This document shows, one piece after another, positions 49,441 to 60,496 of a DNA stretch of 64,000 nt; within the stretch, counting starts at the first letter, position 1; the number at the start of each line of letters is the position of its first letter. The DNA comes from Klebsormidium nitens (Eukaryota > Streptophyta > Klebsormidiophyceae > Klebsormidiales > Klebsormidiaceae), in NCBI GenBank assembly GCA_000708835.1, contig DF237188.1, forward strand, positions 5,444-69,443, in the 5' to 3' direction. Under the pieces are notes generated by a model. It saw nothing but the letters and a program-made list of their open reading frames with translations. It did not search any database and had not been told where the DNA came from. Both the position numbers and the translations under genes were made by a program.

Positions 49441-52400
49441 ATGGCACAGCTAGCTGCGCGGCCGTTTGCTGTAGTTCTTGTCTTGCTTTCCAGCCTTTTG
49501 TTGCTTGTGACTGTATCCAAATGGTTTCCTGCCAGCAGCACACATTCCTCACCACAGCTCCAGTTCACCGTTGACTCTGTGGACGAAGTGCTGGCAGACT
49601 TTGGACCGCTCTGCCCAGGGCCAGAAGGGGTTGCCGAGAAAGGTGAGCACATTGCCAGCTGGCACTGGACATGGTGGCTATTGGCGCGCATTGCCTGATG
49701 TGAATTGCGTCTAAATCACTATCATCAAGCCCATTTCAGCTGCTTCACATTGAATATATCAGGGTATAAGAAAGTAACTCTACTTAGAAGCGATTGTCCC
49801 GAATTAGGTCCCAGTGAATTGCTACTCTAAAGTTTGAGATTCCCAATAGACTGACAAATGGGCTGGATCCAAGGAACCTTATTGTGCATTCCTTCCTGAC
49901 GACAAAGCTTCAGGGACCTGGTGGGGTTTTTGCCCAGATAGTTGCAGACGAGAGTCAGGTTGGACAGGAGGCCTCTCGATTCTTGTATTGCTATCGGCTG
50001 CGCATCTCAGTGAGTCTGCTGGTTTTGAAGTTGTCATCGACGAGAAGCTGGTTGAATCGTCGAACAGGGCCCATTTGCGGAAACTCATTCCTGACCGCAC
50101 TCAAACCATCAATGAGAAGATAACACACCAGTTTGAAACTATGCTTGAATAGAGTCCAACATCGTCCATCCAGCATTTGATGGGGATAAGGGGTTTGGGC
50201 TCTCCTTCAACCGCTCACTCATTCTTTCCACTATTGGTCTCAAATGCACCGCCCAACATAATGCAGGATGCTTCTTCTTTGGCCTGGCCACTGCGCCTGC
50301 GCACGTAGAAGACCACCTCAATGACAGCTGGCTCGAGTTTGCTCAAGCAACCACCCCCGGCATCGACCCTCAAACCCAAAAGCCCCGCCACCTCAACGTG
50401 CCCGCCTGGCACAATGTCCCCGTCCCTGAGCAGAGGGTGCGCTTCTGGACCGACGCGGAGACGGAGATTGCCCTGGCTGCCGCTGCGGGAGTGACGGTGT
50501 ATCGCATGGGGGTGGACTGGGGGAGGCTGGTTCCACAAGAGCCGGTGCACGGGACGCAAGCGGTGGTGAGTGTGCTTTGATCTTTCTGTAGCACACCGTT
50601 GGATACTGAATCAGGCGGATGTTCACCAGAGGTTCAAAGTCATCCTTCGCCAACAGGCGGACCGCAGAAGCTCAAGATGGCCGATATCGCGTTGCAGCCG
50701 TCCGATCTTCAAACCCAGTCTGCAACATTTAGCCTCAAAGGGTTCAATAGCGTGAGGACAGGTTACTGGACCGGGGTTGGGGTAAACTTTGCAAAACCGC
50801 TTGGAAACAACGAATCTGAGGCGTCCATTTTTTTGCCTCAGAAATCTGACGATAGCGACGCGGTTTTGTTTTGTCCCCCAGCCATTCCAATCTTCTGCGG
50901 TCCGCCTGCCAACGACTCTTTATGGGTGCCTGGTCAAGGAACGGAGAGATAGACGTTCAAACTCAGGTTCTTGAGGGTCAAGCTCGCTGCATTGGGCGCC
51001 CATTCAGGTTTTGATAGCAGAAGAGTGGATATGTCTCCAACTCAAAAGAATTGAAAACTCATTCAAAAAGCTTTCAGAGGAGCAGTGCATTTGTACGGCA
51101 CAAGAATCCGTTGATACCTCCAGGGCTATGATATGGCGCTTGGGTTATACAACTTTCAGGCGGCTGACCATCCACCTCTTGGTGCTGCCAGTCTTCAGTT
51201 GCACACAGAATTGACGTTACAGCGCTCTCAGAAGACTGCAGTCCCAGAAGCGATCGATTGAAAGAAAGCGGTGTTTGAGGTTGGCTTACTGCCTTGCAGG
51301 TCGACCGCGCTGCATTGGCGCACTACCGGGCTCTGTTGCAGCAGGTGCGAGCGCACGGCATGCGCGTCCTGCTCACCCTGTTCCACCATTCCATGCCCAA
51401 GTGGGCCATCCCGTACGGTGGCTGGACCAACCAGCGGACCAGCCCTTATTTTGTGGAGTTCAGCACGTAGGCGGCCGTCTCTCTTTAGCTTTTTGTTGTC
51501 TTAGAATGTGTAGGTTTGAACAGAACTGGGAGAACCGATTGGTTGCTTTTCTTTCTGCTGAGACCACTTTGTATCCGAAGTTGTGTGAACCACTTCATGA
51601 CGACTGGAAGACCGGGTATGCTTGTCAGAAGGATGCTGCGAGACGCGACTTACTTCTATCACACGTAGGAACTGAAGCACGACAGGTGCATTCCAAAATG
51701 CCGGTCGTGAAGCGACGCCGCCTTGCATGAGGCGTCGTCTTTTCATACAACAGCGTCCTCCAATGACGTCACAGGGCTTGACACCAGGGTCCTAAGCTTT
51801 GGAACTCCCAAGCGGACAACGACAAACAGATCTGCGTTCGTCACGATCGTCAGGAGCTACGAAGCGGCTTTCTCAGACACCTACTCGCTTTTCCTTCTTA
51901 TCGCCACACATTCTGCAGACTCAATGCACTGACCTTCGAGCGACTGGGCACCCTTGAACAAGCCGTGGGCGCATATGGCGTTGTTATGCAAGCCCTATTC
52001 TTCTCTTCCTCACGTGTTTTTTCGAGGCCCTGTTCTTTCCTTCGCAGACTCGTCCACACTGAGCTGGGCGACCTGGTCGACTACTACGTGCTGTTCAACG
52101 AGGCCCACGTGTTCGCACTGCTGACGTACTGCTCCGGCAACTGGCCCCCCGGCTTTGCACCCTCGTCGTTCCGCTTCTTCCAGTGCTTGATTCCGGTCTA
52201 CGGCGACTTCTTCCGGGCGGTCGACAACATGATCGCGGCACACCGGGCGGCTTACGATGCGATCCACGCACTGCCAAGCAAGTGAGACACTTCGCGTATC
52301 GTCAGGAACGGCGTGCTCTCCGGTCTGGTGATGTGAGGAGCTGTGCTTGCTAACATCACCTGCTCAGACGGAGACGGCACGTTACGAGAAGGGGGAATCT

Positions 52401-55400
52401 GGAAGCATTGGTGTAATTGCCGACGGTCTCCTGTCTGATTGGCCGTTGACTGACTCAGACGTCGGACCCAAGAGCCCCTTCTAAATTCCCTCGATACGGC
52501 ATCACGGTCCTTTAGTGCATCAGATGACTGGGTGCGCATAACGAGAGATAAGACTGCCAAGTGTTTTCTGGCTCCGGTTGGCAGACTCTGGCGATAACCA
52601 GTCATAGTTTCATCCCAATCTGCACCTCAGGTGGCTGCTCCTAGGACAAGTTGGCGTGGACTGCTGTCCGTTTCCCTAGGAGCCTCATCCCGCTCTCTAG
52701 GGAATGTTCTGACGGAACGTTCTCCACTGCAGAAAGACGCCGGTTATCGGTATCGCCCACCTGACGTCAGTGTTCATCCCGTGGAGCCCGTTCGACATCC
52801 CTGCTGCAATCATTGGGCGGTTCGTCAACACGTGGTACATTCCGGACCGCCTGCATGACAAGCTGGACTTCCTGGGCATCAACTACTACGGCCAGGTACG
52901 TACCGCAGGAAGTATCTTGGAGAAGAAAGTAAAAGGAGGCTTCTGCAGTTGTGCCTTGGAAGTTTGGTGCGAGGTTGAAAGACAATGATGGACGGAGGAG
53001 AAGTCGGCATGTCTGGCTTTACATTTTGAGGGGCAAGTGCGCCGCGCTCGAAATGCATACCTCCCTCTTTGAAAGTGGGTCTCTTGACAAACCTCAGGGC
53101 TTTATTTGAAATCCGAGCTCGCAGGAGCGGAAGGGCTAAGGCTCGTCAGTTTCTCATCCACTGAGCTAGCTAAGAAAGTATTCCGCGCGTGAAGGCATTG
53201 AGACAAGGCACAACGACGGAGGAGACAGATAGGAACTTCAGGCGCCGGCATCTTTGAAAAGGAGGCCAGCGTATGGTTGATTCAAAAGCTCAAACCCCAC
53301 GCTTTATCATTGCGTCTTTGACGAGGTTCCGGCTGTCTCAATCTCGACAGGTCGTACAAGATGAAGATTGCCACGTACCATCATCCCTGGAACCGCTGTC
53401 AGCCACCTAAGCTCGGCCACTACCCAGACGTGTCTTTTCTCACCCGGCAGACAGAGACGCTTTCGACGCCTTTCTCCTCAGGAGGTCATCTCGGGCGGTG
53501 CCACGTACATCGCCCCCGGCGTCGAGTACAGCGACTCTGGCCGGGCGGTCTTCCCCGACGGCTTGTACCAGTCTTTGACCGCCTTCCACGCCCGGTACAA
53601 CGCCCCGGGGAAAACGCCCCTGCGGTTTATCGTTACGGAGAACGGGGTGGCCGACGATATCGACGTGATGCGGCCGGCGTATATCGTAGAGCATCTGCTG
53701 GCGGTGCATGCTGCTCGGCGAGAGGTGAGGGGCTCTCGGTGGAGCGGAGCTGGAAAGGGCCTAAACGGGACGCCTGGCTGAGGGCTTGCAAATCCTCGCG
53801 GGTCTTGGCTGCGGCTGAGAAGGGCATGTGGTATTTCCGTTTGCATCTGTTGAGCTCTCTAGAGACGGTGCTGTTTTTGCCCTGATGAACCGGGCGCAAC
53901 TCTGGTTAGAAGTCTTTTCCGCTCGTTTTGTGTCGAGTTTCATAGCACCCACCTACAAGAACTCGAGAGCAGTATGCTTTTGGCACGTTAGTTCAGCGAG
54001 TTTTTGTCGCGCGTTTTCTCTCCAACCTCAGCAATCTCGTTCTCTTTCTCCAAATGTTGCGAACCAGAATTTCTTCTTCGTCTAGCTTCTGTTCCCTGCC
54101 AGACAATAAACTCGAGCAATCAGCCACCAACTTCGTCCGAGGAGCTAAGCAGCCACGTGTCTGCTTTCCAGGGCGTCCCCGTGGACGGTCTCTTCCACTG
54201 GACGCTGTCCGACAACTGGGAGTGGTCCGACGGTTATTGTCCGAAGTTCGGCATGGTGGCCGTGGACCGCGCCAACAACTTCACACGCCACGCGCGGCCG
54301 TCGTATTATCTCTTCCAAAAGGTGGGTGAAAAAGGCGCCTTTCACCTTTCGTTCAGCTGGGCTCTCAGGCTTCTGCCTCCTCGTGAATCTGGCTGAAAAT
54401 TGGTCGAGCACGATGGAGGTTGAAAGAGTAGCAACCAAGAGCAGCAAGCCAAAGCTGCAACTCTTCGGTGTGCATGCATTAAACCCTACGCTGCGAATCT
54501 TCTGGGCGAACGTGAACCCTCCTAAATGCATCTTTTTGCCCCTATGCTTTTTTCAGACGGGCTAGAAAGGGGCAAATCAAAATTTCAGGGGCTCAAATTT
54601 TGTCATCTTGCATCGTCTGGCTTTGGGCCCTCAGAGCATCCAGCTCGTTGTGCAGATAGCCCAAATGGGCAAAATAACGCGCGAGCAACGCGCGCTTTCG
54701 TGGCAGCACCTGCGCGCGGCAGTGGCCCGGAATGCGACACATCCCTTCTGTCGGGCGGTCAGTCCCAGCGGAAAAGCCTTCGCAGGTAGGAAAGTCTGAC
54801 TCTCTGAAAATCTCCATACTTGTTCAGTCAAATGGTTTTCCGTCCCTGCAGACGTAGACAAATTCAGTTTCAGAATGGGCGTGAGCTTTGATTGTTAAAT
54901 CCCAAGGCTTGTCGCCACGTTCGGGAAGTATTGGAAGCCGCCAATAATCTGCGTTGAAAACCGCTTGATCTTGTAATTCCCAAGGGGTTGGCCGCGTTGT
55001 GTGCACTCAGAAGCAGCGATATAAGCAGTGATATTTCTTCCTTGGTTCGAGGCAAGACACGGATTGGCTTTTTAAATGCGTTTTTTAATAACGTTGTAAT
55101 TGGATCTGAACATATTGGCGCACGGTAGATTGAAACTTTTGAAGTGAAAGCTCCAAGACTCGCACTGACTTTCAAAGTTCTGATGGACTTGGGCTAAGGG
55201 TTCGCGGGTATTTGAAGCCCCGTAGTTTCTTCATAGACACACCGACAAGATTGCACGACTTTGGAGTCTGGTGCATGGAAAAACTCAATCAATATATTCC
55301 GGATTTCTCCTTTCAGAGTCTTTAGACGTCCCCGTCCAAAGGCGACTCGTCGACACGGATTGGCGATTCAGCAGAATACCGAGTGACGCAGAATTGTCCA

Positions 55401-55438
55401 GTTACTATCAGTTGTCAGGCTCGCGTAAAGCTGCATAG
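49441..55438 (+). CDS. SFR2: SFR2: galactolipid:galactolipid galactosyltransferase (GH1 family)
   Basis: Nine exons (49441-49642, 50267-50565, 51300-51466, 52048-52281, 52733-52895, 53482-53724, 54172-54321, 54656-54785, 55317-55438) join with all phases matching into 569 residues. Residues about 8-27 form a membrane anchor. SFR2 hallmarks follow in order: DEVLADF, FFFGLATAPAHVED, PAWHNVP, VYRMGVDW, LLTLFHHSMPKWA, KLDFLGINYYGQ, FIVTENGV, TLSDNWEWSDGY, KFGMVAVDR, KITREQRALSW, and LVDTDWRF near the end. The nucleophile Glu is about residue 408 (VTENG). The acid/base Glu is about residue 241, in FNEAH instead of FNEPH. In plants SFR2 sits on the outer chloroplast envelope and moves galactose between MGDG molecules, giving oligogalactolipids and diacylglycerol during freezing or dehydration. 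The segment before PAWHNVP is much shorter than in Arabidopsis, and the total is about 50 residues shorter. Confidence 0.92.
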
Positions 55439-57149
55439 ACAGACCAGCTACGGGCTCGTCGGGCGGCGCAAGCCGCACGAGCATTCGCGGATTGCTGTGT
55501 CGTATGTACATAGAGTTTCTACGGACAGCGCTCGCAACAGCGTGTATAGTTCTTAGTCTTTCGAACGGCCTTTTGTAGAGCCGTGCAGTTGATCTGATGG
55601 GTGAACAGAGCTTTCGTAGCTCGGGTCCCCAAGAAGAGTGTAATCGACTTGGGAAACACCCATCTGTTTGCAATTGCCACTTGGACAGTTGACTGCGACA
55701 TGTTTTAAACATGATCTACACGGAGGTATTGCGTCCTCCAATCCGCAAGCACATGTCTGCAAACATCTAGAATCGTGTTATGTCCGACTTGGCATGCTGC
55801 ATAGGATGAGTTTTCAAAGCAGGCAGGGTGCCCCGGGCGATCAGATTAAATACTCATCCGCGCAGGATTTTTAGATCGGAATCTGCTTGGACAATCAACC
55901 ATTCACTTTGCAATTTGAATGCTTAAATATCTAGTCAAATGCCCTCGAGAGAATCATGCGTCGTACACTGATTGCATACCTAATTCTTTTTCCGATGTAA
56001 TCAGCAAGGCCGCCATGGCTCCTTCACTCCTTGCTGTCCATAGGTCCATGTGAAAGGAAAGGTAGTTATCAGATGGTATTTAAGATTATGTCCGGACATG
56101 CCGTGCAAGATGTACCGGTTGGCCGGCCATATGCATTAATATCGTTAGAAGTATTTACGTAATTGGTATGAGGGCTAATAGCGAGAGTATACCGGTCGAC
56201 ACGCGGGACAGTGATGACATGAATGGAAAGCATGCTATACTTTAAGTTGAGTGACTTTGAGTCCCCGGCCCCGGCCGCGCCGGCAGACAGCAGTCTTCCA
56301 ACCAACTTTAAGATCGACGGCTGTTTCGCCGGCAACTTGCAATACTGACCGTCGATTGAGAGAAAAGTCGGTTTCATGGGGCGGCCCGTGCTTAAGTTGA
56401 CTTGCAAATGTGTTGTTGATACTGACTACTTCGAATACCTAGTCCTACTCGATTTTGTAGAGCATTTTGAATTGAAGGACAGTGCTCGGGGGAAAGAACA
56501 AAACCAAAACTCTAAACCAAGAAATGACACGCTCCACACCCGTACCTACCCTAACCTAAATCAACCCTAGCCGTCCCCCGGGCACTCTCCTTAGTCAACA
56601 CGGCCCTTGTTCCATTGGTCAACATGGATTCGAGACCTAGCTTCGATGAGCACAAAGAATTGTGGCAAGGAACCTGGGAATCCACCCAAATTCACCGTTT
56701 CTTATCAAATACTATTAACAGTGAGATCTTTTGGATCCACTGACCATCACGTGACAGTCACATGGCGCGACCGCCTATTCGGCTAAAAATGTAGTCCAGT
56801 CCAAGGACTAGCTTGTCCTGCTTTATAGCCATCTGATCTCCCCCCACGTGCTTCTACATTATGATATTAAGATGTGGACAGCCATCAATGATCCTTCAAT
56901 GATGATGATGACGGTGGCACCGTCCCGGTAGCCATCACTCAGCACTGCACCCGGACCTCCTTTGGTTGACCATCATGCAGTGACGTGGACGGTCAATGAA
57001 TGCCTACGTCAAGTTGGAATATTTCTTACGTATCTGCTTGTAGACCTCATGTCACTAATTGCCAGGCTAGAAACACACAAGCTGCCACCATGTCACCTCC
57101 ATGCTGTCAACCATTGAGTTGACAAGATTGATCAATCAGGTTATACCTA
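55439..57149. other. Intergenic downstream of SFR2
   Basis: About the first 110 bp (to 55548) are the part copied near 59 kb. The rest has no supported gene, and 56.6-57.1 kb is A/T-rich. Confidence 0.4.
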
Positions 57150-58615
57150 CTTACTCCCAGGCTGTATTCCTGTATGTCAAGAAATGACCAGCTGCTGCAC
57201 TGGTGGCTGAGACTGTACCTAGCCTTTCTACTAATCAGATCAGTGCGCGCTGGTGATGGTACTCAAACGGCCCGACCAGTGACAATGGATAATTGCTCTT
57301 GCAGCACTACCAACTCCTTCTGCGAAAGTGCTGGGCATAAGCTGTCTCTAGCTAATAGAGGATTTGCTAAGTCTTTCACCTCAGTAGGTTGGAACAGCCT
57401 GCTGTAGGTGCGCATACATACATTGGTGGGCGCATTCGTTTGACGAAGTGTCAGCCGGATAATGTGGATTGATTGAGAGTAGAGGCTTGAATGTGCAGCT
57501 TTTCGAAAGGCAAGGAGGTAGCGTCAACTCTTGTCACGGACGATGGAAGCTGTCTCAGCCGCCTTGGATTGCAATCGCTTCAAGCATCCCTAACAATTAA
57601 GCTCCATTTCGAACGCTTGAACGATAGGCTATCTTGTGGGCTGTTTTGATACCACGCCATGGCCACCCGGACTCCACCGAGGTCACCAAAAGCGTCCGCT
57701 CTAGTTGAGAAAGTACCACGATCCTTCCAGACGGATAACGCAGAGACCCTGAAAGAGAAAGACTTTGCAGCAGCAGCATCGTCTTTGCACCGATCGATGA
57801 CGGCGGTCACGAGAGGCGATCGCACACGGAGCCTAGAATCTGCACTGGGTCGGACTAATGGTCACAGCAATCACTAACGGCGGTCACAAACACACGGAGC
57901 CCAGAAGTTGCAGCTGGCCCGGCGGCAGCTTTACAGCAACCATCGGCATCGGCCACAAGAGTTGATCTCGCACAGAGCCCAAAACCTGCAGCAAGGGCAG
58001 CTACTTGGCATCAATCATTGACGGTCGACGTCACGAGAAGCCATCACACACGGAGCCCAGATTTTGCGGCGGAGGCGGCTAGTCCACCTCAATCGCCCAC
58101 GTCCAGAACAGCTGGCATTCGCAACGCTGCTGGCAAAGCAGAACGTTCCGCAGCGGATCCAGATCCACCGGCCGTCGAGGTTCCGGTCCTGTGGCCGGAA
58201 GCCACAGTTGTTGCTAAGAAGTGGAAGGAAGCGGAGCAGTCTGGGGACCCAGACAGAGTTGCAAAGGCGAAAGCTGAGTTTCTTGGAAAGTTGATCATTC
58301 CGCTCTTGGAAGAGGATTGAGGAGGCGCGGTGCTGACGGTGAGCTTTCTCTTCGCACCTCCTTGCTACGCCTTTTAAAGTGTCACCACAACAAGTTCGAG
58401 ATGTCTCTGCGAGTTTCAGATGCAGCGCGAAATGCAGAAGTTGGCAGAAGCACTCTGTCGGTCCTTCCTTCCGAACACGTGCTTAGGCTTCTGCTATCTT
58501 CATAATGTCCTGAAAAGGCCTGGTTTTGGGTGCTTAAATCTGAGGAATCACCTCGACAAGCTCTTTCCGGGGGACATTGGCGTTTCTTCAGAATTTCTGT
58601 AGAGTTTCTTTGTCG
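57150..58615 (+). repeat. Segmental duplication, copy 2 (contains X2)
   Basis: This is the counterpart of 45600-46965, in direct orientation about 11.4 kb away. Similarity covers the upstream flank, the X reading frame and about 300 bp after it. A frame at 57174-57404 begins with a hydrophobic stretch, but the equivalent part of copy 1 does not keep the frame, so it is not called as a gene. Confidence 0.6.
57659..58320 (+). pseudogene. Gene X2: paralogue of X1 with a frame break
   Basis: From ATG 57659 (GCCATGG, as in X1) the frame stays open to a TAA at 57875-57877. The continuation is in the frame one base back from about 57859 and runs to TGA 58318-58320. Both parts resemble X1: the first has SSLHRSMTAVTRGD, the second ends with LWPEAT...A..WKEAEQSGDPD..AKAKAEFLG. 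The second part contains extra copies of a roughly 24-residue unit (Q-S-L-T-x-V-T-x-T/H-x-R-S-P). The break is a single-base shift. It may be true decay, a sequencing error or an unseen short intron, but the spacing leaves no room for an intron of the size usual here. If intact, the protein would be about 220 residues, against 133 for X1. Confidence 0.5.
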
Positions 58616-58825
58616 AAAACTACTTCAGCTAAACTGAAATAACCAAGGAAAAATGACGAACTAGTACGGTACTGCTCACCGAAAGGACCAACGGAATGGT
58701 ACTGCCCACCGAAAAGGGTTCATCTTACGAATGGTTACGAATCTGCTTTACTTCCGGAAATGAGTATGCATGAATGACTCAGGTATATACCATATGTAAG
58801 TCAAAGAAGCTGAGAGTATGTCTGC

Positions 58826-59086
58826 TTTTTCCAGGATCTAGACGTCCGTGCCCGTCCAAAGGCGACTCGTCGGCACCGATGGATTTAGCAAGGTAAAGAG
58901 TTACTTAGGGATCTTCTAGATACTGAGTCACCAAGTAAGCTCGCGCAAAGATATGGATGTAGATATACCAAAGGTATAATCTTGTCGGGTTGAGCAAGCC
59001 GCCATATAACCCTCCAAGCGGGTTGCGAGTTGCTTTCTGTGGGTACAAAGATCATTTACAGGATAGCGCTCGCAGCTGCGTGTATA
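58826..59086 (+). pseudogene. Relic of the last SFR2 exon
   Basis: The sequence from 58826 resembles 55305-55548: a pyrimidine-rich acceptor (TGCTTTTTCCAG), CTAGACGTCC, CCGTCCAAAGGCGACTCGTC, then the 3' flank (AAGCTCGCGCAAAG, TGTCGGG, GCGCTCGCAGCTGCGTGTAT). A 4-bp insertion (GTCCGTGCCC against GTCCCC) shifts the frame straight after LDV, so it cannot encode the SFR2 tail. None of the other eight SFR2 exons was found between X2 and this relic. It lies about 520 bp after X2, whereas the intact exon lies about 8.7 kb after X1. That fits duplication of X plus SFR2 followed by a deletion of about 8 kb. Confidence 0.65.
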
Positions 59087-60496
59087 TTGCAGCAGCCGTC
59101 TGCCGATATCAGAAGAAATCTGCAGCCGACTTTTCCAGAACGAGCAAAATAGGCTCCCGGAGTCCGGCTGAAGAGCTTCGATTGGACATTTCGACTGAGT
59201 GGAAAAGCACTCACTTCAAGTTGTCAGCAAATGTTCTCGCATGAACCGGTTGCAACCTGTTCTATGATACTCTGTTTAGGTCTCTACCATACACGCTCTG
59301 CAGAAACGAGTACATGATCGTCACTAAACTACTGCTTCTGCAGAGTAATGCCTGCATCGTTGCCAGTATCTCAACGTCGATTGCCATGCACCTTGAGCCC
59401 ACGCAGATATACTATTTAGCTATATTACTCCGAAGTTCCATGGATTGCTCAGTGGGCCAGCCGCCACTTCCAAGTATGACCACAGAAACTTTAAAGTGAT
59501 GTGTTAGTGTTCTTCAAGGGACTGATCGAAGACATTCCGTTGAGTTGAATGCGTGCGCAAAACAGGCCGCCCGGATCGATGGAGCATCATGCACTTGAAC
59601 GATCGTGGAAACTATCGTTCTTCAACTTTGTCATTCGAATACCCACCTACAAGTCACAAAGTGTATTCCTGCAATGACTGCAATATAAGTGCGAGCAATT
59701 AGAGCTAGGGCCGCCACGCCCGACTCCCACTAAGTCGAGGCCCGACTGATTGGACGTACTGTCTCCACTTACATGCTTGAAGCGTGGCGTCGCATGGCAC
59801 ATGCCAAACTCTGTACTCACAGGCTTCGCATGCAAAACCTCATCTTCTATCAGACAGCTTATTGTCGGAAGGTGAGGAAGAAACCGTTGCGCTATTCTAA
59901 GCAAAAGGTCAAATAGATCGCAGTCGAACACTAGATAACACACGGGAAGACGCTTTGGTTTCAAAGCCTGCGCAGCAATGTCGATTTGGCACCATCACAA
60001 TTCTTGCAGACAGCAAGAGACACCGGCCCAAATCGGGTATCCTCATGATTCATCAATCAATGACGAACAACGGAAGTTCATGAGATACGTTGGCAGATTA
60101 CAGAACGTTAACGCAGGCGAAGGTGCTCATCAGCTGGTCCTTGTGTCCAATGGAGGAGTGACTTTGCCATGTCGACCTTGCTTGTGCTTCCTTGAAGCGA
60201 ACCTGTTCACCACTTATACCACAGACCGGACTAAACTGCTCATTCATGCGAACCTGTCTGACCTGGGCTACTCGGTACTGTACATCACGGGTCGAACGGA
60301 AAGTACTTCGGGTCCCCAGGACTGTCGTACTCAACGTGCAACTGTTGCAGGAAAGACAAGTCAGTCGCCCTTCGACAAACACCCTTCTTACATTTGACAA
60401 AACAATCCTGCTATCAACAGTCGGATCTGACGAAGACCTTACACAATGCGCTAGACCAGAGCGGCGTGTGTTCCAGTGCATATCACCTTTCAATTT
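59087..60496. other. Intergenic, nothing recognised
   Basis: No supported coding frame, RNA gene or repeat. It includes the 3' flank of the Atos-family gene on the minus strand. Confidence 0.4.

Noticed and set aside
50230-54321. Ordinary GH1 beta-glucosidase
   Set aside because: The membrane anchor, DEVLADF, FFFGLATAPAHVED and the C-terminal extension after YYLFQK are specific to SFR2.
57174-57407. Small secreted protein upstream of X2
   Set aside because: It begins with a hydrophobic stretch, but the duplicated counterpart upstream of X1 does not preserve the frame, so chance is more likely.
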